Shown here: positions 45,280 to 56,722 of the stretch, one piece after another | How the letters are laid out: the number at the start of each line of letters is the position of its first letter | How positions within the stretch are numbered: position 1 is the first letter of the stretch | Source: Myotis daubentonii | Taxonomy: Eukaryota > Chordata > Mammalia > Chiroptera > Vespertilionidae | Direction: 5' to 3' | Length of the DNA stretch: 64,000 nucleotides | Assembly: GCF_963259705.1 (NCBI RefSeq) | Contig: NC_081850.1 | Span: 40,323,167-40,387,166 of the forward strand | The notes under the pieces: model-generated | Seen by the model: only the letters and a program-made list of their open reading frames with translations | What the model was told of the DNA's origin: nothing | Database searches by the model: none | Position numbers and translations under genes: made by a program

Positions 45280-46860
45280 TGAGGAAAGGTGAGAGAGAAC
45301 ATACCTGGAGCAGGTGGGTGATAGCTCTGTGTCGTGGTCATCAATCAATTTGGCAGGAACTTCATTGTGACCCATTGGCAGTGGGTATCTTTTTCATAAA
45401 CCTAGCTGTATAAATGGTAAGGTCAAGGTTGCTGATCCCCCCTCTCTAAAGAGTCACTGTGGTACTCCCTGTGAGATAGGAAAAGATTAAAAATGAGAAG
45501 AGACATACCACCAGGGTTGCGTATATCAGAACACAAAGGATTTTAAAGAGCAACCAAACCACACAAACTCCCTGACAGCAAAAGTTCCTGTGTTGTTTTT
45601 CTCCCCCTGATTTTTAATGTCAGGCAATTTAAGTGCAATGTCCTGCCTTTACCCATAAAAGGCCTACGAAATATCCCACTCTTCCTTGTTTCCACTGCAG
45701 CCAGCAGCCCAAGCTGCTGCATTATCTGTGTTGCACAGATTTATGTGTGTGTTTTTTTTGTTTGTTTTTTTTTTGGTATGTGACCTGGAATTAACCTCAT
45801 TACAACAAAGATGAAATGTCCCTTTAAGAAAAACTTTAAAAAGCAAAAAGATTGCATTTTTTTCCTTGAACAGTTTGACAAGCTTGTTATATTTAGAGTT
45901 CCAAGTAGAATGACTTTTGCTGTTGTAAACTCAGTCACAAATTGCAAAGGGGATCAGAAACCCAGAAACTAGTCATGTTTTTGGCAGATGGTGGGTGCCA
46001 AGAGGGGGAAAGATGGGACCGTGGGCATCCTTAACAACAACAAAAACCACAAAGCATAGGTCTGTTTGGTAAGATTTTATAAAGTCTTGCATAAAAAATA
46101 ACTCATTTGAAAATTGCTCCACCTAAGAAATTCTGATAAAAATGCCTGCTCCCAGAAATACAAATAAACAAGTCATCCATTCACTTCGTTCTACCAGTTT
46201 AGCTCTGAAATTATGCTTAACACAGCACTAAGTGGCTGAGTCAGTGGCATAGTTGACCAAAACTATAGTTGAGAGAAGTACTGTGCAACTCATAGTTAAC
46301 AGTGGGAGGCCGTTGATTTTGCAACAATTTGTTTCTTTTCTGATTTAAAACAAAAAGTAATTTTTAGGCCCCAGGAGACGTAATCTATTATCAGTGTTCA
46401 TCCTTTACCAGTCATCCTTTTCCTTGGAACACACCACACTGTGAAATCTGTGCAACGAGGACATCAGAAACCAACTTTAGGGATGCGGTGAGAGATGTGG
46501 CCCTGAAAACACTGGGGACACTTTGTCCCCAAGGCCGGGGTCACTTGGGAGGTAGACAGAGCTCTCCGTAGAGATGGGACGTTCTGAACTCTTGATTAGA
46601 CAAATACATTACAAAACTTGCTACCTAAGACTTTCTGATGGAAGAACTTAGATATACTCTTCAATGTGTTCTTTTTACCAAAACAGTGGACTTTCTGATT
46701 CTTTCCAACACATAAATATTGAACATCTCCTCCATAACTCGAAGCTCATCCCCACAGAGTCAAGTTGAGGGTGACTTGGCCGCTTCCCTAGAGGAGCTGA
46801 TGTCTTCCTGACGTCATCTGCTGCCTCACTCTTCATCACTGTGTTCCTGCCACTCGGCTT
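45280..46860. other. Intergenic stretch without recognised elements
   Basis: T-rich runs at 45750-45775 and otherwise unique-looking DNA; no convincing gene. Confidence 0.4.
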
Positions 46861-46864
46861 CCCT

Positions 46865-47235
46865 GCTCCTCCTCAGCCGTGCTGAGCTCCCACTTGCTTT
46901 AGTGCTTTCCCACTCACTGTTTCTTCCACCGAAACAGATTTTGTTCCCGATATCTCACTTTATTGACTTCCGGATTAAAGTCACCCTCACAAGGGAGGCC
47001 TCCCCTGACTCCACCCCTCCCCAACCTCTTTTATTATTTTTTGTCCTGTTTTACTTTTTTTCATCTCCATTTTCTTATCACACGAAACATATAACTTTTA
47101 TGTGTTTATGTCTCTATTGTCTTCTCCCACTCTCATGTAAGTTCCATGAAAGCAGAAAATTAGTTTCTTTTGCTTACTGCTATATCCCTGGTGCCTGCAA
47201 CAGTGCCTGATACCTCATAGATATTCAGTGAATAA
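46865..47235 (+). repeat. L2 LINE 3' end relic
   Basis: Reads 'aaagtcaccctcacaagggaggcctcccctgac', 'ttactgctatatccctggtgcctgcaacagtgcctgatacctcatag' and 'attcagtgaataacgg'. Confidence 0.75.
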
Positions 47236-47392
47236 CGGGAAAGAATGAGTGAGTAAAGTGGTCAAGTAGACTGCTCTGTTAGTCACAATCAGGTTGGTGT
47301 AACTCAGTGGTTTTTCATGCTCCTACATCCTGAAGATCATGAATCAAGTTCTAAGTACCTCAGAAATCTTCAAGGTTAATGGTTTTTATTCT

Positions 47393-47615
47393 TTTTTTTC
47401 TTCTTTTTTTAATATATTTTATTGATTTTTTACAGAGAGGAAGGGAGAGAGAGAGTTAGAAACATCGATGAGAGAGACATCGATCAGCTGCCTCCTGCAC
47501 ATCTCCCACTGGGGATGTGCCCGCAACCCAGGTACATGCCCTTGACCGGAATCGAACCCGGGACCCTTTAGTCTGCAGGCCGACGCTCTATCCACTGAGC
47601 AAAAACCGGTTCGGC
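47393..47615 (-). mobile_element. Ves SINE with 14-bp target duplication
   Basis: ATGGTTTTTATTCT flanks it at 47379-47392 and 47616-47629. Reversed tail TTTATTGATTTTTTACAGAG and head ending AAAAACCGGTTCGGC. Confidence 0.96.
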
Positions 47616-47748
47616 ATGGTTTTTATTCTATGTCCAGCAAAATACTTAGGGCGTGAGGAAGGGTAAACAATAAGCTCTCCATTTCTTCCTATCTCTTTCC
47701 TTGTCTCCTTCAACTGCAGCAACTTTGCTTTTAGCAACTTTTTATAGT

Positions 47749-47808
47749 CGGCTTCCACAATAAAAGTTAGGATTTCCTCGGCTTCCACAATAAAAGTTAG
47801 GATTTCCT
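47749..47808. repeat. Perfect 30-bp tandem duplication
   Basis: A unit starting CGGCTTCCACAATAAAAG is repeated once with no mismatch (47749-47778 and 47779-47808). Confidence 0.98.
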
Positions 47809-47814
47809 TTTTGT

Positions 47815-49090
47815 AAAGACAAGATTTCCTAAGCTAAAATACACTAAACAAACAAAAACCAGAAAACAGAGAAAAAGAAAACCACTCTTTGAGGGAGTTC
47901 GGGTGGGAGATGTTAATTCATTGCTTTGTCACTTCCATCAGCTTTCTGCAGGAACCTGGGAGAAGGGTCTGAATTATGTGAGTGAGTCAGCCCTGGAGTC
48001 TTGTGGAGGCTTGACTTACTCAAGACAGAACCTGGAGGGGGCCATGAAAGGCGGAGTTTAATCGTTTTAACTATACTAGAAAATAACCTGTAAGGTAATA
48101 AGATTTAGGAAATTTTCCTCATAATCACTTTATATTTCAATGTTAGAGAAGTTGAATGAGAAGCAAGTGGCTTTTTTTGTTAATATATGAAAGATCTTCC
48201 CTGCAAAATCCTTATTTTGAAAGATCAAATTTGCATCATCAACAGAGAAGCTATTCGAAAAACAACAGCACTTAAGGCTTACACAATAAAAAATGGTTTA
48301 GATTCTTACCAGTTGTCCACTGTTGACTGTTGAAATGAACAGCTGTGACCTCTGTGCTCACAGTTTTCACATGGCCCACATGTCCTTGGGGGGATCCTAC
48401 AGTTGTCATTTAAACAAGCATATCTTTGTCATGTTGGGAGAGGCATCTAATTGCATACTGTTGGAGTGATGTGATCCTGGGTCTGTGCTAAGCAATTGGG
48501 AGCATTCAGTACAGTTCAGAACATTGTAGGGACTAAGGTTTTCCCAGTCCTTAGTAGTGTCAGTGCCTGGCTAAGGGGAATGAATACGTCACTCACCTAT
48601 ATGGCAACACTGTGTGCCTAGCACAGTGCTCAGTACCATGGGGGAATTTCAAAGAAATATGAGATCATGTCCATAATCTTGTTCCTGCTGCCTTCTTGGC
48701 AGAGTCAAATTTTCTAGAATAGAAGAAGGCTGTTTATTGGTTTTTGAGTACTTTGCTAAACACTGGCTCCAGAATTCCAACTCCTACTCAGAAGTTGTGT
48801 TCTTCAGGTGCTGCCTCACTGCCTTCAGGATCCCACTTCAGTGTATTTTGTATACACTTTCGACACATCAGTCTTCCTACAATAGAAGTAGATTAGATGT
48901 AGATTGGAATGGGAATCAGAATCTAGGTCTGGTTTATACTTATTCTACTCGCAAACAGTAAGAACACCTTGTACCATAGAATTATGACAGGGAGCAAATG
49001 GGATCATGTATGTAAAAGCAATTTGTAAAGACTAAATACCAATGCAAAAAAGTTAAAATGTTATTGTTATAAGTTCCTTTTTGAAACAAT
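47815..49090. other. Intergenic stretch without recognised elements
   Basis: AT-rich with no convincing gene; an L2/MIR-like phrase (TGTGTGCCTAGCACAGTGCT) is near 48610. Confidence 0.4.
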
Positions 49091-49094
49091 TCCT

Positions 49095-49500
49095 CCCTCG
49101 TTAATGAAAACCTTCAAAGGCTACCTATTGCCTGCAGAACCAAGTTCCATATTAGCCTTTTGTAAGAGGCCCTCTCCATCATGGCCTTTGCCACATATCC
49201 TCTATATTGAACTTGTTCTTTAGGCAAACCAAGCTTTTCATCATTTCCAGAACAAAGCCTTACTTTTCCATATCTGTAACCTTTGTGAACACAATTCCCT
49301 CTTTTTGGAATGCCCTTCATTTATCTTAGCCAATTGAAACCCTACTCATTTTTTAAGGTTCAACTCAAATACCACTTCTCATTCCTTTGTATCAGGTGTG
49401 TCACTTGTTTTACTCAATATTGTATTGTGGTTGTCTGGGTCCATGCACGGTCTCCCCTGAAACAGGGAGCTTGCTTCTGAGTGTGTGAAAGCACAAGAGC
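49095..49500 (+). repeat. L2 LINE 3' end relic
   Basis: Reads 'aaggctacctattgcctgcagaaccaagtt', 'catcatggcctttgccacat', 'aatgcccttcatttatc' and 'tactcattttttaaggttcaactcaaataccacttct', typical L2. Confidence 0.85.
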
Positions 49501-49863
49501 TAATTAATGTTTTTTTTCCTAATTCTTTAAACTGCAATTGAATATTATTGTCATTCAATGCATATTTGCTAAGAGAGTAAATGAATCAACTCAAAACTAG
49601 GAAGTTGTTTTATACATCTCTTTTTAGATTCTATTATTATGTTTACAGTCACCTCCAAAAGGCATGCTTATCTATTTGGTGGAACCCTGGGAAAATTCAG
49701 GCAATTTATTTATTTATTTTTACCCTTATCTGAGAAAGATAGTCACAGAGATGGAAGCTTTATTTTCTCCCATGAAGGATTCTGCTGAGTTCTGCACAAA
49801 ACCTGCCCTGGAGAATGTAGTCATTCTCAAAATGCACTTGGATAATGTATTTTGTTTTCAATA

Positions 49864-50576
49864 TGTTGTAGGCGGCAGGACTGGCACCCTGTCTGACCGG
49901 TGGGTCAGACCAAACCTGGGTTTAGCAACCTCTTGGTACTTGGATTCTGGTTAGGAAAGAATTCAGAGCAAGATCCAAGCTGTAAGAGAACATTTATTGG
50001 GTAAATTACAGAGGTAGGAAAAGTAATTCCTAGAAGAAATTGGCTTAGGAAACAAGTTACAGAGGTAAAGGAAGGGCCCTTGGAGCTTGGGAGTAGGGAA
50101 GCTAATGGTCACATTCCTTGGGGGGAGGACAAGCAGGGAGGGAAAAGCACGGGTGTGCTCCCTTGAGGGAGAGCTCACTGGGACCTCCAGCCTAAGGGCT
50201 TTAAGGACTGAGATTTTAGGGAAGGTCCCAGGGGAAGATCTCAATAGAATATTCAGCAGTTTCCCAGGTGTGTCCTGTCTGGGTTGTGCTCTCCACTGGT
50301 TGATTGCTGGCCCCAGGGCACTGTCCTGAGGCTGGTTTTGTTGCTTCTCTGGGCCTGGAACATAGATGTTATCTCTAGAGAGGAAAAGTCTGGAGGTCCA
50401 AACCTCCCTCACCAGTATGTGGTAGGGGAGGAAAAGTCACCCTGGGGATGAGGTCCCACCCTACAATTTGTCCTTTCCTAGGCACCTGGGGATTTCCACC
50501 CTGGTGACCTTCTGTATCTGGCCCTTCTGGCTCGCTCTGCTCATCTCTGTCCAACTTCCTACAACATATTTACCTT
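49864..50576 (-). mobile_element. Solo LTR-like element of an endogenous retrovirus
   Basis: The 713-bp element starts TGTTGTAGG and ends CCTACAACA, so it has the TG...CA ends of an LTR. On the minus strand a CCAATAAATG polyadenylation-like site lies near 49995, which suggests minus orientation with a short R-U5 part at the left. No internal viral genes are next to it. Flanking bases do not give a clear duplication. A related 80-bp piece is at 4060-4142. Confidence 0.7.
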
Positions 50577-50594
50577 GCAAACTATAAAGAACTT

Positions 50595-50630
<36 letters not shown>

Positions 50631-50788
50631 ATATCGATTGGTTGCCTCCCGCACACACCTTGACCAGGGCACTAGGGCCGGGGGTATCGAGCCTGCAACC
50701 AAGGTACATGCCCTTAACCGGAATCGAATCTGGGACCCTTACAGTCCGAGGGCCGATGCTGTATCCATTGAGATAAACCGGCTAGGGC
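50595..50788 (-). mobile_element. Ves SINE with a long poly(T) tail
   Basis: A run of about 30 T marks the reversed tail, followed by 'aaatatatcgattggttgcctccc' and a head ending ATAAACCGGCTAGGGC. The CT-rich middle is missing. Confidence 0.88.
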
Positions 50789-50801
50789 GATTTTGCGTCT
50801 T

Positions 50802-51023
50802 TCTTTTTTTTAAAATATATTTTATTGATTTTTTACAGAGAGGAAGGGAGAGAGATAGAGAGTTAGAAACATCGATGAAAGAGAAACATCGATTAGCTGC
50901 CTCCTGCACATCTCCTACTGGGGATGTGCTCGCAACGCAGGTACATGCCCTTGACCGGAATCGAACCTGGGACTTTCAGTCTGCAGGCTGACGCTCTATC
51001 CACTGAGCCAAACCGGTTTCGGC
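50802..51023 (-). mobile_element. Ves SINE
   Basis: Reversed tail AAAATATATTTTATTGATTT, GAGAGGAAGGGAGAGAGATA, and head ending GAGCCAAACCGGTTTCGGC. Confidence 0.95.
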
Positions 51024-51026
51024 ACT

Positions 51027-51121
51027 CCTTCCTTCCTTCCTTCCTTCCTTCCTTCCTTCCTTCCTTCCTTCCTTCCTTCCTTCCTTCTTCCCTCCCTCCC
51101 TCCCTCCCTCCCTCCCTCCCT

Positions 51122-51207
<86 letters not shown>

Positions 51208-51216
51208 TTTCTTTTA
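51027..51216. repeat. Composite pyrimidine microsatellite
   Basis: About 190 bp of pure pyrimidine, in four blocks: CCTT units, CCCT units, CT units and CTTT units. It sits between two Ves SINEs. Confidence 0.97.
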
Positions 51217-51235
51217 AAGGGGAGAATGATGATTT

Positions 51236-51372
51236 TTATTTTTGTATTTTAAAAATATATTTTGTTGATTTTTTACAGAGAGAAAGGGAGAGGGATAGAG
51301 AGTTAGAAACATCGATGAGAGAGAAACATTGATCAGCTGCGTCCTGCACACTCCCTACTGGGGATGTCCCCG
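51236..51372 (-). mobile_element. Truncated Ves SINE
   Basis: Reversed tail AAAATATATTTTGTTGATTT and the CT-rich middle are present, but the tRNA-like head is missing after CTGGGGATGTCCCCGC. Confidence 0.88.
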
Positions 51373-51379
51373 CGATTTT

Positions 51380-51725
51380 GCGTTTTTTCTGATGGGGTCC
51401 ACCCCCTAGCCAATCCATTGTTCTCCAGGCTATACTAACAGACAAGCACCTTCCCTAAGTCACCCTGATTTCTACTGCATATGTGCCTATCTCTCCCTTC
51501 TCCTCTCAACAAGTAGCAGAGGGGGGAAGGAAGGAGTGTTAATCTCCTTGGAGGAGCAATGCTGTGTGAACCTTAGCTCCCTGATGAAGCTTCCCAGGTG
51601 ACCATGCTTACAATGTCTGGCAGCCTCCCCTTTGCTCTCTTCCTATTGTTAATATTAACTAGTGAATTACAATGATAACATTATGATAAAGGAAAAAGTG
51701 TCACATAAGGCTCTATGAGTATACT
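51380..51725. other. Unassigned stretch between Ves SINEs
   Basis: Unique-looking DNA; no gene or clear repeat. Confidence 0.35.
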
Positions 51726-51741
51726 TCTCCTAAGATGTTCT

Positions 51742-51962
51742 TTTTTTTTTTTAAATATATTTTATTGATTTTTTACAGAGAGGAAGGGAGAGAGATAGAG
51801 AGTCAGAAACATCGATGAGAGAGAAACATCAATCAGCTGCCTCCTGCACATCTCCTACTGGTATGTGCCCGCAACCCAGGTACATGCCCCTGACCGGAAT
51901 CAAACCTGGGACCCTTCAGTCCGCAGGCCGACACTCTATCCACTGAGCCAAACCGGTTTTGG
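51742..51962 (-). mobile_element. Ves SINE with 15-bp target duplication
   Basis: CTCCTAAGATGTTCT flanks it at 51727-51741 and 51963-51977. Head ends GCCAAACCGGTTTTGG. Confidence 0.96.
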
Positions 51963-51979
51963 CTCCTAAGATGTTCTTG

Positions 51980-52670
51980 TCCCAAACTGTGTAACATAGG
52001 CTCAGGGAATGCTTTCATTACTGGGTCTCATGCCATTGATGTAGTCACAGGTAACATAATTTGACAAAAAAGGCCATCTGTGTTTAAAATACCTTTTAAA
52101 TTCATAAGGGTAGCTTCTAGTTCAAGATGTCAAGGTGAACAGACTCACTCCTCTCACAGGACTAATTTAAAATGCTAGTCGAAGAATACGAAAAGACATA
52201 GCCCACAAAAATGGAGAGCATTGTAGATGGTCATGAGCAGATGAGAAGAGGAAAAGCAGATACTTTGGGAGGTTTATAAGAGAAGAGGAGGAGGAGGAAA
52301 CAGCACTCTAGAATATGAGAGAAGGGAACTGTAAGAATAGAAGTCACCACGTTGCTCTGGAGAAACTTTGGATTCAGAACTGGAGCATCAGTCCAATAGC
52401 CAACAAGTAGGAGTTCTAAAGACAAAACACTCATGATAGAGGAAAGGAGATTGGTAAATAACATCTCCAGAGCTAAAGGCAAATCATCATTCACAGGATC
52501 TGTAAGATAAATGAAAAAAGTAGGATAAATAAAAAAGGCCCATACTTAGTATTGTTATGAAACCTCAGAACACTAAAGATTTAAAGTGAGAATTTATATC
52601 CGTACACATTTACTTGAGGTTATACTCCAATAAAAAGAGGGTGAAAGCCAAGAAATAGAAAGAGGTGGGA
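51980..52670. other. Intergenic stretch without recognised elements
   Basis: AT-rich, no convincing gene or repeat. Confidence 0.4.
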
Positions 52671-52671
52671 A

Positions 52672-53000
52672 TCCTATATAATAAAACCCTAATACGCAAA
52701 TTGACTGAACAGAACAACCGGTTGCTATGATGCGCACTGACCACCAGGGGGCAGATGCTCTACGCAGGTGCTGCCCCTGGTCGGGCTGGCAAGCAGGCGT
52801 GCCAGGCTGCCAGCCAAAGCAGGTGCCAGCGGGGGCCCCCATTACCTACCCGCTGGTTGCCCCACAGAGGGAGGGTGGCAGCGGGGGATGGGGCTGGCAA
52901 GCAGGCGACACCAGGCCGCCGGTCAAGGTGGGTGCCCTGCCCACTGGTTGCCCTGCAGATTGGCCCTGATCGCCGGCCAGGCCTATGGACTTTACCCTAT
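52672..53000 (+). mobile_element. HeliBat-type Helitron 5' part
   Basis: Starts TCCTATATAATAAAACCC after an A, contains CTAATACGCAAATTGACTG and CTGACCACCAGGGGGCAGAT. The usual 3' palindrome and CTAG end are not found directly downstream. Confidence 0.88.
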
Positions 53001-53089
53001 GTATTGGGAACAGTCTCATAGATTTAAAAATTAAAACCTGGCAAGGCTACTCTAACCCTGAAAAAACAGGATGATGCAGCAATGACATG

Positions 53090-53230
53090 TTTGGACTCTG
53101 GCTTGCACATTTTATGGTCAGCCCTGATTCTCTGATTCTGACACATAACTGTGTGACAAAGCCAATTATTTAACTTCTCTCTGCTTCAGTTTTTCCACCC
53201 GTAAGACGGGGAAAATAGTACTACCACCTC
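53090..53230 (+). repeat. MIR SINE relic
   Basis: Reads 'actgtgtgacaaagccaattatttaacttctctctgcttcagttttt'. Confidence 0.75.
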
Positions 53231-53346
53231 AGAAGGATCATGTTATGTACTACTTTTTATAATCAGGGCAAAAAAAAATGTAGCTGCCCATACAACAGCA
53301 AGATGCCTTTCACCTGTATGAAAAGTATGGTCACTGGTGCATGCAG

Positions 53347-53436
53347 TGTCCTAGATTGTGAGAGGGCGCAGGCCAAGCTGAGGGACCCTCCCTGTCCCCC
53401 CTGCCTGTGCACGAATTTCATGCACCGGGCCTCTGG
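53347..53436 (+). mobile_element. HeliBat-type Helitron 3' end
   Basis: Reads 'attgtgagagggcgcaggcc' and 'gctgagggaccctcc', then the palindrome GTGCACGAATTTCATGCAC and GGGCCTCTGG (CTRR end CTGG) followed by T. It matches the 3' end of the Helitron at 14421-14886. Confidence 0.88.
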
Positions 53437-53529
53437 TACATAATAAAGAATTTAATCTTGCCCCATAAGAGGTCAGGCCTTTGCTTTAGTTTCTGGGAGG
53501 TAATCTCTAAATTCCTGGAATGTCATGCC

Positions 53530-53960
53530 TAATAGGATTGTCTTTATTTGCCTGGGTAATTCGGACCAGCCTTATAAAAACAATGTGATTCAGGCTGGGG
53601 GCTTTGGGTCACACCTTGAGGGGTTGGAGATTCTCCTTAGCCATGTGGTCATGCAATCATGTGTAAGTAATGGAGGCTCAATAAAAACTCTGAATACCAA
53701 GGCTCTGATGAGCTTCCCTGATTGGCAAAAGTGTGTGGTTATTGTTACACATCAATATTGAGAGAGTAAGTATTCTGACTATGGAGAGGGTACAATGGAA
53801 GCTCTGAATTGGGTACTTCCTTAGACTCTGCTCTATGTACTGCTTTCCTTGGCTGACTTCAGTCTGTAGTCTTTCTCTGCAATAAATCTCGACCATGAGT
53901 ATAATAGATTTCAATACATTCTGGGGTCCCTCTAGAGAAACAAACCTGAGCATGACCCCT
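53530..53960 (+). mobile_element. Probable ERV LTR fragment
   Basis: Reads 'ggaggctcaataaaaactctgaatacc', 'gagcttccctgattggcaa', 'tctctgcaataaatctcgaccatgagtata', then 'tctggggtccctctagag'. This resembles a mammalian ERV LTR with an AATAAA signal; the family is not certain. Non-coding. Confidence 0.6.
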
Positions 53961-53969
53961 CCAACTTGC

Positions 53970-54950
53970 AATTGATGTCACCAGTTAGAGTGATCTTGTG
54001 TGGGCTGTGTTCCATCTAACCTTGCAGTTAGTTCTCTGCTTCTCAGGGACACAGAAACAGAACTGGTTTAGGGGAACAATGAAATAGCATCCAAAGATGA
54101 CAGTTGTGCAATAGGCCAAGGGAGGAAATTGGTCTAAATTAGAACAGAGATCAGCAGGCTTACAGAAAAATGTTTTCAAGGAAAAAATGGAATTATTTCA
54201 AATAGATGCTGTTCATGAGAAGTTGCAAGATATAAGGCTGTAATGGGAAAAGCCTTGGAATCTTAACAATGTAAAAAAGAATAACCAGAAACTCTAGGTA
54301 GATCAAAATCCTTTAACAGAATGTCACATTCCAAATATGAAATGATTTAAACCTTGATTATTTTTTAGCAATTGGTAAAATGTAAGAAAAGAGACTATAT
54401 TTAACCGTGGCACTGGTATATTTTCCTTTTAAAATGTAGGTGAGAGAAAGTAATTATTAGCACTTTCTGCCTCCATGATGAAGAAATAATGTGATGAATT
54501 GTCATAATAATGTAAAATTTGTTTATTCACTATCAGCTTTCAAAATAAACCTCCTACAAAACATGGAAAAGCTAATCGTGATTAGGAGCAGAACATAAAC
54601 ATTCTCCACGTTGATGGTGTTAAAGTAAAGCTCTAGCTGACAGATATTGGGCAATGAAAAGGGTAGGTAGGAGAAGAGCAAGGAATAGTAAGGGTACAAA
54701 CACTCTCATTTAACAAAGTGAGGTGTGAAGAGTCTATTAAAAAATCAATAAAAATTTAAATAGTGATGACAAAAATGCAGTGCAGTGGAAAAGAGAATGT
54801 TCTATCTGGAAACAAACAACCCACTCACACTAAACAAAAATATCAATTCTAGGTAATTTGTAGACCTTTTAACTATGAAAGGTAAGAAGATAAAATAAAT
54901 TAGATTCATGATTTCAATATGAGGAAATTCTTTTAAAAATTTACATATAT
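53970..54950. other. Intergenic stretch without recognised elements
   Basis: AT-rich, no convincing gene or repeat. Confidence 0.4.
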
Positions 54951-54954
54951 TTAA

Positions 54955-55172
54955 AATATATATACATATATATTTTATTTTTTTTCAGAGAGGAAGGAAG
55001 AGGGAGAGAGATAGAAACATCAATGATGAGAGAGAGTCATGATGGGTTGCTTCCTGCATGGCCCCTACTGAGGATCGAGCCTGCAACACGGACATGTGCC
55101 CTGACCAGGAATCGAACCATGACTTGGTTCATAGGTCGATGCTCAACTACTGAGCCACCCTGGCCAGGTGAA
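54955..55172 (-). mobile_element. Ves SINE
   Basis: Reversed tail ATATATATTTTATTTTTTTT, GAGAGGAAGGAAGAGGGAGA, head ending GAGCCACCCTGGCCAGG. GA(A/G)GAAATT occurs on both sides, a possible diverged duplication. Confidence 0.95.
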
Positions 55173-55261
55173 GAAATTATTTTTAAGCATATTGAAATTA
55201 AGAAGCACCAACCTTAAAGGTAAGGATTGATAAATTTGATTACAGTAAAGTTAAAAATATT

Positions 55262-56011
55262 TAAAAATTAAAATATAAAAAGGAAAACCATACAAGAGCT
55301 ATAATGGAGTAGAGACAGTTTCTTCAATTTATGGTGTTTGGAAAATTGGACAGATACATGCAAAAAAATGAAACTAGATCACCAACTTACACCATACACA
55401 AGAATAAACTCAAAATGGATAAAAGACCAAAATCTAAGTTGTGAAACCATAAAAATCCTAGAAGAAACCATAGGCAGCAAAATCTCAGACATCTCTCATA
55501 GCAATATATTCACCAATACATCTCCTAGGGCAAGAAAAATGAGAAAATAAATAAATGGGACTACATCAAAATAAAAAAGCTTCTGCACAGCAAAAGAAAC
55601 CAACAAAATGAAAAGAGAGCCCACTGTATCGGAGAACATATTTGCCAATGATACATGTGATTAAAGGTTAATATTCAAACTATATAAGGAACTCATACCA
55701 CTTAACAAAAGGAAGACAAACAATCCAATTAAAAAATGGGCAGAGGGCCTAAATCAGCCCGTAGTGGGCAAACTACGGCCTGCGGGCCGGATCCCGTTTG
55801 AAGTGAATAAAACTAAAAAAAAAAAAAAGACCATACCCTTTTATGTAATGATGTTTACTTTGAATTTATATTAGTTCACACAAACACTCCATCCATGCTT
55901 TTGTTCCGGCCCTCCGGTCCAGTTTAAGAACCCATTGTGACTCTCGAGTCAAAAAGTTTGCCCACCCCTGGCCTAAATAGATACTTTTCCTAAGTGGACA
56001 TACAGATGAAA
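55262..56011 (+). mobile_element. L1 ORF2 fragment interrupted by a hAT element
   Basis: Reads 'agacagtttcttcaatttatggtgtttgg', 'caccatacacaagaataaactcaaaatgg', 'aatcctagaagaaaccataggcagc', then after the hAT element 'cctaaatagatacttttcctaag'. No intact frame. Confidence 0.92.
55755..55970 (+). mobile_element. hAT miniature element with 8-bp target duplication
   Basis: It starts CAGCCCGTAGTGGGCAAACT and ends AAAAAGTTTGCCCACCCCTG, imperfect inverted termini. GCCTAAAT flanks it at 55747-55754 and 55971-55978, the size expected for hAT. Confidence 0.95.
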
Positions 56012-56014
56012 GTT

Positions 56015-56720
56015 GAGATTCTATCCTATTAAATTAACTTCTAAAAATACAATGGATTACGCTCTGTGACTTTTGGACATTTATTATAACATTTATGATG
56101 AAATCTGAAAATTTTATAAAGGGGAAAAAGTTCTTGTTCCAGCTCAGTAGCTTTTTTTTAGTTTCTAGCTAACAGAGAAATAAATATGACTAAATGTTCT
56201 GAGAAATGTTTTCCCAAGGCAGTTAATAAACAAATCAATATATTATTCTTGTAGATCAAAGTAATTTTCTTTTTATAATTTATTGTGGGCTTTAAACTCA
56301 CTTTTTAGGGAAGCATATTGAGATGCCTGGATTTTTCTGCCTTTGTAGATTTAGGAACTATTTTGGTCTCCGTTCAAATGTAAATTATCCATCTGATGGT
56401 AAAATCTCAGTAAGGTTCAGTGTTGACAATAAAAAGACTAAGGATACCCACTGCACTCATTTATAGCATGCACGGGAACCACCCAAATGCCCACTCTCAG
56501 TTGTGGCACATCACCTTGCTTCTGGTTTTGTGTTGTGTTTCAGCTCACCCTGTCCTTGTTCAAACTTTCCATACACATTTCCAAAGAATGGTCATCCTAG
56601 TCCACCTATGCTAAAAGCATGCATTAGGCCTTATTTCTTTAAGAAGGTTGCATTTCAGGTATAGGATTTAGAAAATAACTAGTTATAGGAGTAAAGATCA
56701 ACCAGTGTGTTTTTCTTCAC
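56015..56720. other. Intergenic stretch without recognised elements
   Basis: AT-rich, no convincing gene or repeat. Confidence 0.4.
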
Positions 56721-56722
56721 TG

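Noticed and set aside
49963..50412. A 149-codon minus-strand open frame in the LTR-like element
   Set aside because: No recognisable domain, and solo LTRs are non-coding. The frame is most simply chance.
51024..51217. Frame of Pro/Ser/Leu/Phe repeats
   Set aside because: Direct translation of a pyrimidine microsatellite.
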